Assembly (NCBI GenBank): GCA_937891325.1
Contig: CALAFU010000298.1
Location: forward strand, 1-17,383
Direction: 5' to 3'
Length of the DNA stretch: 17,383 nt
From: an uncultured Candidatus Melainabacteria bacterium
GTDB taxonomy: Bacteria > Cyanobacteriota > Vampirovibrionia > Gastranaerophilales > Gastranaerophilaceae
Shown: in pieces, positions 1-5,761 of the stretch
How the letters are laid out: each line of letters begins with the position of its first letter
Position numbering within the stretch: position 1 is the first letter of the stretch
Notes under the pieces: model-generated
Told to the model about the DNA's origin: nothing
The model's input: only the letters and a program-made list of their open reading frames with translations
The model's database searches: none
Program-made: the position numbers and the translations under genes

Positions 1-1
1 A

Positions 2-469
2 GTTAGTGGTTGTTTTCAAAATAAAAATTACAAAGACTTAGATAATACAGACCATGGTGGTGGACCAAATGATTGGCCTGATGATCGCAATAATTTGGCT
101 GATGGAACATCAATTTCAATAAGTATTGAACCAATTGGTGCAAATGTATGTGCAAGATCTGATGATAGTACCAAAATTGGTGAAAGTAACAAATGTGGTG
201 GCATAAGCGTTGATATTGACGGTGGATTAAAAGGTAGAAACGCTTATGGTGTAGATTTCTTTCAATTTAGTATTACAACAGACGGAATACTTCCAACAGG
301 TATTGAAAATTCAGGTGCAGGTGCTAATGTTGCAAATCTGTGTTTTAAAAAGGGTATTTCCTGTGCTGGTTGGGTAATATCCAATGATAATATGGATTAT
401 TTAAAAGCAACAAATGGTACTTGTAAAAACGGTAAGGTGTTAAGTTGGACAAATACATCTTGTAAATAG
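2..469 (+). CDS. Pilin-like (prepilin-type) secreted protein, C-terminal part
   Basis: The reading frame is open from base 2 to the TAG at 467-469, so the gene starts before the window and its N-terminus is missing. The visible 155 residues are rich in Gly, Asn, Asp and Ser, with several cysteines and a closing segment containing GWVISNDNMDYLK, then LSWTNTSCK at the end. This resembles the globular C-terminal head of type IV pilin or type II pseudopilin-like proteins, which are abundant in Gastranaerophilales; that match is from memory of the family style, not a search. The diagnostic N-terminal prepilin signal (GFTLxE-type helix) lies outside the window, so the family call is tentative. A TTG at 95 is an internal codon, not a start. 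The gene is followed at once by a two-way hairpin shared with the convergent protease gene. Confidence 0.55.
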   Translation, partial: VSGCFQNKNYKDLDNTDHGGGPNDWPDDRNNLADGTSISISIEPIGANVCARSDDSTKIGESNKCGGISVDIDGGLKGRNAYGVDFFQFSITTDGILPTGIENSGAGANVANLCFKKGISCAGWVISNDNMDYLKATNGTCKNGKVLSWTNTSCK

Positions 470-475
470 TTTGTT

Positions 476-518
476 AAAATAAAGTCGCGGAGTTCATTGA
501 ACTCCGCGACTTTATTTT
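476..518. terminator. Bidirectional intrinsic terminator
   Basis: Perfect 21-bp inverted repeat, arms 476-496 and 498-518, with GC core GTCGCGGAGTTCA and A/T-rich outer arms. It follows the pilin stop by 6 bases and lies 14 bases beyond the convergent M48 protease stop. The A-run on one side and T-run on the other allow it to work in both directions. Confidence 0.85.
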
Positions 519-532
519 ATATTTTCAATTTT

Positions 533-1447
533 TTATTTTTCAGGTTCTGTTGGCAACTGAGAATTTGTTGTTGATTGAGTTTGAGATTGTCCTTGTTCTT
601 GGTTCATCGCATTAATTACTGCGTATGAAGTTGTCCAAGCGTTACCAGATTTCAACATTTTTTTAGCACGTTTAATTTTATCTTTTTTCAATTTTTGTTG
701 TTCTTTTTGGTATTTTTTCATTAATTTTGGGCTTGCATTTCTTTCTTCAATATTCAAGCTAATTAATTTGTATGCGTTATTATACGCTGTTGAGTTAAAT
801 CCTTTTTTAGCCAATGTTGGGTATGTGTAAGCGATATAATCATAAGCATTCATAATTCTTTTTTCGCTTGATGGGTGAGATGCAACCAAGTCAAAGTTAG
901 AACCGTCATTCATTTTGTTTAACAATGAAACCATTGCTAATGGGTTATAACCTGCGTTTACCATTAAGTCGATTGCTGTAACGTCAGCTTCAAATTCGTC
1001 TTTTCTGCTTAATTTTGTAGTAGACATTTGTTGCGCTGCTGCAACACCAATTGCTTGACCTGCTGTTTCAGTTTTTACTGAACCTGCCATATTTGCAATT
1101 ACAGAGTTTAAAATAGATTGTTTTGCGCAGTGACCGTTAATGATATGACCCATTTCGTGTCCTAAAACAGCTGCTAATTCTGTATCATCAGAAGTTAAAT
1201 CTAACAATCCTTTATAAACATAGATTTCTTTATTAATGTTTGAATAAGCATTTGCGTCTGCATCTGTTGAAACTTTAATTGTAATACCGCTTGGTAAATT
1301 GTTTTTCTTGATTAAAACATAAGCAATATTGTTTAATTTCTTTTGCATTGCAGCTTGATCCCATTTTGAAGTGGTTGTTGTAGTTGTTGCTGCGTTAACT
1401 TGCAATCCTAAAAATAGAGCAAATAATGCGATTAATATTTTTTTCAT
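533..1447 (-). CDS. Secreted M48-family zinc metalloprotease
   Basis: Encodes 304 residues. Residues 1-20 form a signal peptide: a Lys pair, a hydrophobic run, then a VNA|A-type cleavage site. The zinc site is HEMGH at about 97-101 in the context AAVLGHEMGHIINGH, and the third ligand is Glu about 151 in RKDEFEAD, the M48 arrangement (BepA/LoiP/Oma1-like). It is therefore an exported, probably periplasmic or envelope, quality-control peptidase. The tail from about 235 is Lys-rich and then Gln/Ser/Thr-rich and unconserved. The start is fixed by a perfect AGGAGG (1453-1458) five bases upstream. It is downstream of nusA on the same strand, but a hairpin (1465-1497) lies between them and leaves almost no room for its own promoter, so expression may depend on read-through. 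The substrate is unknown. Confidence 0.88.
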   Translation of the reverse strand: MKKILIALFALFLGLQVNAATTTTTTSKWDQAAMQKKLNNIAYVLIKKNNLPSGITIKVSTDADANAYSNINKEIYVYKGLLDLTSDDTELAAVLGHEMGHIINGHCAKQSILNSVIANMAGSVKTETAGQAIGVAAAQQMSTTKLSRKDEFEADVTAIDLMVNAGYNPLAMVSLLNKMNDGSNFDLVASHPSSEKRIMNAYDYIAYTYPTLAKKGFNSTAYNNAYKLISLNIEERNASPKLMKKYQKEQQKLKKDKIKRAKKMLKSGNAWTTSYAVINAMNQEQGQSQTQSTTNSQLPTEPEK

Positions 1448-1464
1448 AAAAACCTCCTATAAAT

Positions 1465-1497
1465 ATAGTGGCGCAAATTTTCAATTTGCGCCACTAT
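1465..1497 (-). terminator. Hairpin between nusA and M48 gene (terminator or attenuator)
   Basis: Perfect 15-bp stem, arms 1465-1479 and 1483-1497, loop of 3. On the minus strand the 3' side reads TATATTTAT, a weak U-tract, followed within 6 bases by the M48 Shine-Dalgarno sequence. It may end most nusA transcripts, attenuate the M48 gene, or shield its mRNA 5' end. Confidence 0.65.
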
Positions 1498-1507
1498 TAA
1501 TAACTAA

Positions 1508-2746
1508 TTATTCTTCTACTGAATCTTCAGCAGGTTCTTCTTGAACCATATCTTCTTCATCAACGCCTTGTTGATTCATTTCTTCAGCAATTTCTTCGTT
1601 GATTTCGTCTTCATCATAATTTTTTTCTTCTTCAACAGGTTCATCTTGATATTCATAGTTTCTTTGAGCTTCTTGTTCAGCTTTTTCCATTTGAGAAACT
1701 GATTTGATATCAATTTTCCAGCCTGTTAATTTGTGAGCCAATCTTACGTTTTGACCTTCACGACCGATTGCAAGAGATAATTGATCATCTGGAACAACTA
1801 CCATTGCTTCGTGAGCGTTTTCATCATTAGCCAAGATGTCTACTGATACAACTCTTGCTGGTGATAAAGCGTTTACGATATATTCAACAGGGTCTTCTGA
1901 GTATCTAACGATATCGATTTTTTCGTTTTTCAATTCGTTAACGATAGTTTGAATTCTAGAACCTCTAGGTCCGATACAAGCGCCTACTGAATCAACTTCA
2001 GGGTCATTTGACCAAACTGCGATTTTTGTTCTGTAACCAGCTTCACGAGAAATTGATTTAATTTCTACGATATTATCTTCGATTTCTGGAACTTCAAGTT
2101 CAAATAATTCTCTAACGATTTCAGCGTGTGCGTGAGAAACGATTACTTGTGGTAAACGTGTTGTTTCTTTTACGTTTACAACGAAAACTCTGATTCTGTT
2201 ACCAGGTTTGTAATATTCGCCAGGAATTTGTTCTTTTAAAGGCATGATAGCATCTGTTTTACCAATGTTAACGATAACATTTCTGCCTTCAACACGTTGA
2301 ATAATACCTGTGATTAATGTACCTTTTTTGTCTAAGAATTCGTTTAATACTAAGTTTCTTTCAGCTTCTCTAATTCTTTGAGTAATTACTTGTTTAGCTG
2401 CTTGAGCCGCGATACGTCCGAATTGTTCAGGTGTAACTTCGATTTTAACTTCATCATCGATTTCTACATCTTCGTCAATTTCTTTTGCTTCTGCTAGAGA
2501 AATTTGTTCATCTTCCATACCGTCTTCAACTGATTTTACAACAACTTTTGTGCAGAAAACGCCGATTTCACCTGATTGTTCATCTAAGATAGCTTCAATA
2601 TTTGCTGCTTCTTTGCATTTCATAGATTTTTTGTAAGCTGCAACCATTGCATCGCATAATGATGCAATAAGTACATCTTTAGAAATTCCACGTTCTTTTT
2701 CAAGTTCTTCGCATGCTTCAAACAATGCTGTTCCGATTTTAATCAT
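1508..2746 (-). CDS. nusA: Transcription elongation/termination factor NusA
   Basis: 412 residues. NusA binds RNA polymerase and nascent RNA, promoting pausing, intrinsic termination and antitermination complexes. Domain order: N-terminal polymerase-binding domain (1 to about 130, with EEL and MVAAYKKSMK-type helices); S1 domain (about 138-205, GTLITGIIQRVEGRNVIVNIG onward in pieces); KH1 with GPRGSRI near 260; KH2 with IGREGQNVRLA near 328; then an acidic tail of about 65 residues, mostly Glu/Asp/Gln. The acidic C-terminal repeats AR1/AR2 of E. coli NusA are absent, as in most bacteria outside the proteobacteria; the Glu-rich tail is low complexity. AAAGGT about 8 bases upstream supports the start. 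The usual rimP-nusA order is kept but interrupted by the four-helix gene, and ylxR-infB does not follow. Confidence 0.97.
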   Translation of the reverse strand: MIKIGTALFEACEELEKERGISKDVLIASLCDAMVAAYKKSMKCKEAANIEAILDEQSGEIGVFCTKVVVKSVEDGMEDEQISLAEAKEIDEDVEIDDEVKIEVTPEQFGRIAAQAAKQVITQRIREAERNLVLNEFLDKKGTLITGIIQRVEGRNVIVNIGKTDAIMPLKEQIPGEYYKPGNRIRVFVVNVKETTRLPQVIVSHAHAEIVRELFELEVPEIEDNIVEIKSISREAGYRTKIAVWSNDPEVDSVGACIGPRGSRIQTIVNELKNEKIDIVRYSEDPVEYIVNALSPARVVSVDILANDENAHEAMVVVPDDQLSLAIGREGQNVRLAHKLTGWKIDIKSVSQMEKAEQEAQRNYEYQDEPVEEEKNYDEDEINEEIAEEMNQQGVDEEDMVQEEPAEDSVEE

Positions 2747-2781
2747 TTTTATTTACCTTTCTTTCTTTTTGTTGTTTACCT

Positions 2782-2821
2782 TTATTAAGCTGTTAAGACT
2801 ATAAGGCTATAAGGCTTTAAG
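2782..2821 (-). repeat. 8-bp tandem array, right arm of unit (CTTATAGY, 5 degenerate copies)
   Basis: Five degenerate 8-base units, CTTA-initial on the minus strand, immediately after the TGA of the four-helix gene and before the nusA ribosome-binding region. It is complementary to the array at 3194-3228, so the two could pair in the operon mRNA around the four-helix gene. Confidence 0.75.
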
Positions 2822-3169
2822 TCATTTATTATTCAAAAAACTTTTTAATCCAACTATCATAGCACTGATATTTTGTATATTATTACTTAAATCTTCAATT
2901 GAGTCTATAAAATTTAAGTTTTGAGCAATTATTAATTGAGTTTCTATTTCACCTATTGAACCCATTGCAATATCCAAAAATCTTAAGGTATCTTTATCTG
3001 AATGTCTATTGCAACCTTCTGCAATATTTGAAGGAATAGAAACTGCAGCTCGTCTAATTTGAGATATTAAACCAAAATTTTCTGACTGAGGAAATTTTTC
3101 AGTTTCTTTATAAATTTGTGTTACAAATTCTATTGATTTTTTCCAAACTTCCAAGTTTTTGTAAAACAT
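2822..3169 (-). CDS. S23-type four-helix bundle protein (23S rRNA intervening-sequence protein family)
   Basis: 115 residues, the full length for this family. Diagnostic stretches are LEVWKKSIEFV at the start, then FPQSENFGLISQIRRAA, VSIPSNIAEGCNR, and FLDIAMGSIGEIETQL. The family was first seen as ORFs in intervening sequences of 23S rRNA genes and is structurally related to the accessory protein Avd of diversity-generating retroelements; the biochemical role is not established, though RNA/DNA binding by a basic pentamer is the usual idea. It starts at ATG 3169 with AAGGAC upstream. It lies inside the rimP-nusA operon, on the same strand, flanked by complementary 8-bp arrays, and ends in TGA. 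No reverse transcriptase or variable-repeat gene is nearby, so a DGR link is not supported here. Confidence 0.93.
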   Translation of the reverse strand: MFYKNLEVWKKSIEFVTQIYKETEKFPQSENFGLISQIRRAAVSIPSNIAEGCNRHSDKDTLRFLDIAMGSIGEIETQLIIAQNLNFIDSIEDLSNNIQNISAMIVGLKSFLNNK

Positions 3170-3193
3170 TTATTTGTCCTTTTTACTGTAGTT

Positions 3194-3228
3194 GACTTAT
3201 CGTCTTATAGTCTTATTGTCTTATAGAC
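3194..3228 (-). repeat. 8-bp tandem array, left arm of unit (GACNATAA, 4 copies)
   Basis: On the minus strand: four consecutive 8-base units differing mainly at the fourth base, plus a trailing GTC. The array begins at the last base of the rimP TAG stop and ends about 12 bases before the four-helix gene's ribosome-binding site. Complementary to the array at 2782-2821. Confidence 0.8.
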
Positions 3229-3710
3229 TATTCAAAATATAACTTTGTTGATTTTATTGCACTAAGTGGTAAAACCATTTCTTTTTCATCTTCAAGCCTG
3301 ATGATTGTAATACCTTCGCGTTCATCATAGTCAACCAATTTTGCCTTAAAAATTTGTTCTGAACCGTCTGTTGGTTGTTCTTTTAACTTGATGCTTACGT
3401 TTCTTCCTCTGAAGATTAAGTATTCTTTGTCAGATTTGAATTTTCTTTCTAACCCTGGAGAAGATACTTCAAGATAATATTTACAAGGAATCAACTCGTC
3501 TAAAAAGTCTTGAATACTTCTTGTAACGTTTTCGCAGTCATCAAGGTTAACAGGGTGGTCGTATGAAAATAAGAAAATTCTAAGATACCAACGGTGATTT
3601 TCTTTAGTAAAATCAACTTCTACAGGTACTAAGTTAAACCTCATAGCTGTATTTTCTACAAGTGGCATAACTTTTTCTAAAATTTCGTGTCTATTAACTT
3701 CTTCTTTCAT
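3228..3710 (-). CDS. rimP: Ribosome maturation factor RimP
   Basis: 160 residues, a typical RimP length. RimP binds the 30S subunit and is needed for late 30S assembly around S12. The two-domain pattern is visible: an N-terminal alpha/beta domain (about 1-85) with WYLRIFLF, LDDCENVTRSI and the family signature YYLEVSSPGLER near 80-90, then a C-terminal SH3-like barrel (about 90-160) ending in LPLSAIKSTKLYFE. Start ATG 3710 is supported by AAAGGA 8 bases upstream. It is the first gene of the rimP/nusA operon, with a sigma70 promoter at 3780-3808 and a terminator-like hairpin in its short leader. Its stop codon is touched by the 8-bp repeat array. Confidence 0.96.
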   Translation of the reverse strand: MKEEVNRHEILEKVMPLVENTAMRFNLVPVEVDFTKENHRWYLRIFLFSYDHPVNLDDCENVTRSIQDFLDELIPCKYYLEVSSPGLERKFKSDKEYLIFRGRNVSIKLKEQPTDGSEQIFKAKLVDYDEREGITIIRLEDEKEMVLPLSAIKSTKLYFE

Positions 3711-3729
3711 AGCCTCTATCCTTTATTAT

Positions 3730-3761
3730 AAAAAGAGAACAGGATTTCCTGTTCTCTTTTT
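3730..3761 (-). terminator. Terminator-like hairpin in the rimP leader (candidate attenuator)
   Basis: Perfect 15-bp stem, arms 3730-3744 and 3747-3761, followed on the minus strand by TTTTTAT and then the rimP Shine-Dalgarno sequence. No gene on either strand ends here, since the flanking genes diverge, so it is not needed to stop any coding transcript. It lies about 12 bases after the predicted rimP start of transcription. This fits a leader attenuator acting on rimP-nusA, or a 5' mRNA stabiliser. Confidence 0.65.
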
Positions 3762-3779
3762 AAAGAAACTTACGCATAT

Positions 3780-3808
3780 ATTCTAACAAACTTATTCCGT
3801 TTTGTAAA
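3780..3808 (-). promoter_or_regulatory. Sigma70 promoter of the rimP-nusA operon
   Basis: On the minus strand TTTACA (-35, 3808-3803), a 17-base spacer, then TAGAAT (-10, 3785-3780) preceded by TGT as an extended -10. Predicted start is near 3773, giving a leader of about 63 bases that contains the hairpin 3730-3761. The -35 overlaps the -35-like element of the divergent promoter at 3805-3832. Confidence 0.7.
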
Positions 3809-3832
3809 GTTATTAAGAAAATATAGCGTTAA
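3805..3832 (+). promoter_or_regulatory. Possible sigma28-like promoter for the tandem metalloprotease genes
   Basis: TAAAGTTA (3805-3812), 12 bases, then AGCGTTAA (3825-3832). The FliA/SigD consensus is close to TAAAGTTT-N11-GCCGATAA, so the -35 side matches well and the -10 side only partly. The same layout with the same 12-base gap occurs upstream of the gene at 11026-12315. If real, transcription would start near 3838-3841, which rules out the ATG at 3836 as the start codon. Confidence 0.4.
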
Positions 3833-3931
3833 GACATGTTACAAATGAGTGTCAAACATGGCAAAAAGAATATTCACATGCGTTTAAGCCTATATAGTTT
3901 ACTCAAAACAAAGAAAGTGTGTGTTTTTAAA

Positions 3932-5713
3932 ATGGCAATCCGAAATGTATCAGCGTACGATGTTACTCAAGTTCAACAACTGAACAGACCAAGAGGAAAG
4001 GGTAAGAGTGGCAAGTTAGGCAAGGCAACTCCTCCAATCAGTTACGAACCAAAGCAAGATACATTTGAAAAATCCGCTTATGATAGAGTAGGTTTTACAA
4101 ACGAATTGGAAAGTATTAAAGACAAAAACGGTAAATCTGTCTATAATGCTCAGCATATTGTGCAAATTTTAAAAAATGTTGATAGAGAACCTGCAAGATT
4201 AGAACCATTAAAAGAAATGGCTCATTTATCAAACATGAAAGGTAAAGATTTAGCAAGAATTTCTTATGGAAAAGCTGATTCTTTAGCAATTGTAAATGAA
4301 TTTTCTAAAAAAACAAAAGAAAATGGTAATTCAAAATATTCAAGCAGTCATTTGATTAAATTCTCAACACTACCTGCTCCAGATTTAGAAAGAATAAGAC
4401 CTTTAACAGAAACTACACTTGCGCCAAATGAAATGATTGATATTGCGCAAAATAAAGAACTTGATTTGAAAAAACTAGGTTCAAAAATCAATGAAATGGA
4501 AAAATCTTGTGGTACAAAATCTTTAGATAAAGTTTCTTTCAAAAAAGATGTTTATGATCCTGAAAATGCTTATGTAATTACAGGTAAAACTCTTTTTGGT
4601 ATTACAAAAACAGAATTATTAGATAAAAATTTAAACAGACTTGCGGTTGATAAAACAACTGAATACACTTCTGCAAGTGGTAAAATGTATGAATTGAGAA
4701 AAACAAACGATTACAGAAACAATACAATTTCTTCTGTTCGTTCATACATTGATGATGAAGGTTATCCAAATGTTGAAAACCAAGTTAGAATTGTAAAAGA
4801 CAAAAATGGTAAAAAACTTAGAACAGAATATATGACACCATCAGAAGTTAAAGGTGTTTATGATATCAAATACGCTTATCCAGACGGAAAAGTAGAACAA
4901 ATTTCATCAGGTAAAATTGATAAGAAAACAGGTATTGTATCTGTAAAACGTGATATGAAATCATTAGACGGTACAAGAACTCAATATTTATATGAAAATG
5001 ACCCTCAAGGTAACAGAATTATTGATTATAAAATTACTGATGAAAAGGGTAAAACTCTATTAGATTACTCTCAATCGTTTGAAGTCGTAGATGACAATCA
5101 TTTTATTTCATCAAAAAATGGCAAAGTCTATGAAATGACAGTAAGTGATGATAAAAATACTTTGACTGTAAAGGATAGAGATACTAAAGAAGAAAACAGT
5201 TTGAACCTAAACAAAATGGTTAGAGGTAACAGAAAATCAATGCTTAACTTGTTGAAGAAGTTCCCAGGAGAAGAATTAATTAACCTAAAAGATACAACAA
5301 ATATTCTTAAAGGTGTGGATAAATTAGACGATTGTTGCTATTGGCCAGATAAAAAAGAAATTGATATTGTAGATGATTTCTATTCTGTATTACACGAATT
5401 AGGTCACTCAAAAGATAACAAAGATGGAAATAGCGTTTTAACAAGAACAGAAGATATCCAAAAAGTGTATGACAAAGAAAGAGCTGCATTTAACAAAGCC
5501 TTTCCAAATGCACAAAGAGACCATATCAACTACTTTATTGACGTAGAAGAACACTATTCAGGTTCAAGAGGTGGTTTAGAAGAAACTGTTGCAGAGTCAA
5601 ATGCATTATTGAATTCATATAATACACAAACTGATATTGCAGCTCGTTCTCAATATTTGCAACAATACTTCCCAAAAACAATTGCAAAAATGTCAGAATA
5701 CTTGTTTAAATAA
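3932..5713 (+). CDS. Putative zinc metalloprotease effector (lethal-factor-like HELGH), copy 1
   Basis: 593 residues from ATG 3932. The frame is open to an ATG at 3836, but that codon sits at the predicted transcription start and the extra 32 residues are not protein-like; the paralogue also begins at the equivalent place. No signal peptide or membrane segment is seen. Residues ~1-50 are basic and flexible and end in QDTFEKS. Residues ~55-190 are helical with two related segments (KSVYNAQHI... and SKYSSSHLI..., each followed by an R-xxPL-E turn). Residues ~200-420 are beta-rich strand-turn units such as DKNGK, YPDGKV and YENDPQGNRI. The C-terminal ~120 residues carry VLHELGHSKD (zinc His about 488 and 492, catalytic Glu about 489) and TVAESNALL with Glu about 555 as likely third ligand, the gluzincin pattern seen in anthrax lethal-factor-type peptidases. 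Export to a host or rival cell is a guess. No clear Shine-Dalgarno is visible. Confidence 0.7.
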   Translation: MAIRNVSAYDVTQVQQLNRPRGKGKSGKLGKATPPISYEPKQDTFEKSAYDRVGFTNELESIKDKNGKSVYNAQHIVQILKNVDREPARLEPLKEMAHLSNMKGKDLARISYGKADSLAIVNEFSKKTKENGNSKYSSSHLIKFSTLPAPDLERIRPLTETTLAPNEMIDIAQNKELDLKKLGSKINEMEKSCGTKSLDKVSFKKDVYDPENAYVITGKTLFGITKTELLDKNLNRLAVDKTTEYTSASGKMYELRKTNDYRNNTISSVRSYIDDEGYPNVENQVRIVKDKNGKKLRTEYMTPSEVKGVYDIKYAYPDGKVEQISSGKIDKKTGIVSVKRDMKSLDGTRTQYLYENDPQGNRIIDYKITDEKGKTLLDYSQSFEVVDDNHFISSKNGKVYEMTVSDDKNTLTVKDRDTKEENSLNLNKMVRGNRKSMLNLLKKFPGEELINLKDTTNILKGVDKLDDCCYWPDKKEIDIVDDFYSVLHELGHSKDNKDGNSVLTRTEDIQKVYDKERAAFNKAFPNAQRDHINYFIDVEEHYSGSRGGLEETVAESNALLNSYNTQTDIAARSQYLQQYFPKTIAKMSEYLFK

Positions 5714-5761
5714 CAAAAATAAGGTAGAATTAAAAAACAAAATAGAAAAAACGGTACAAAA

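Larger units (their letters stand above)
2782..3228 (-). mobile_element. Candidate mobile unit: S23-type gene with complementary 8-bp repeat arrays
   Basis: The four-helix gene is bracketed by short periodic arrays. On the minus strand the upstream array (3228 to 3194) reads GTCTATAA, GACAATAA, GACTATAA, GACGATAA, GTC. The downstream array (2821 to 2782) reads CTTAAAGC, CTTATAGC, CTTATAGT, CTTAACAG, CTTAATAA. The two are reverse complements of each other in consensus (GACTATAAG against CTTATAGTC), with 8-base period on both sides. The upstream array begins inside the rimP stop codon and the downstream array follows the TGA of the gene directly. The unit divides rimP from nusA, which are normally adjacent. 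Reading it as a mobile or formerly mobile unit is inference; no transposase is visible. Confidence 0.5.

Noticed and set aside
2782..3228. 8-bp arrays as CRISPR or a DGR
   Set aside because: Units are contiguous without spacers, far too short for CRISPR repeats; no cas gene, reverse transcriptase or template/variable repeat is present.
3836..3931. N-terminal 32-residue extension of metalloprotease copy 1
   Set aside because: The ATG at 3836 coincides with the predicted transcription start and has no ribosome-binding site; the encoded residues are not protein-like and the paralogue has no counterpart.
4348..5489. Two minus-strand ORFs (4348-4542, 5307-5489) opposite metalloprotease copy 1
   Set aside because: Shadows of a well-conserved coding frame, no start signals.
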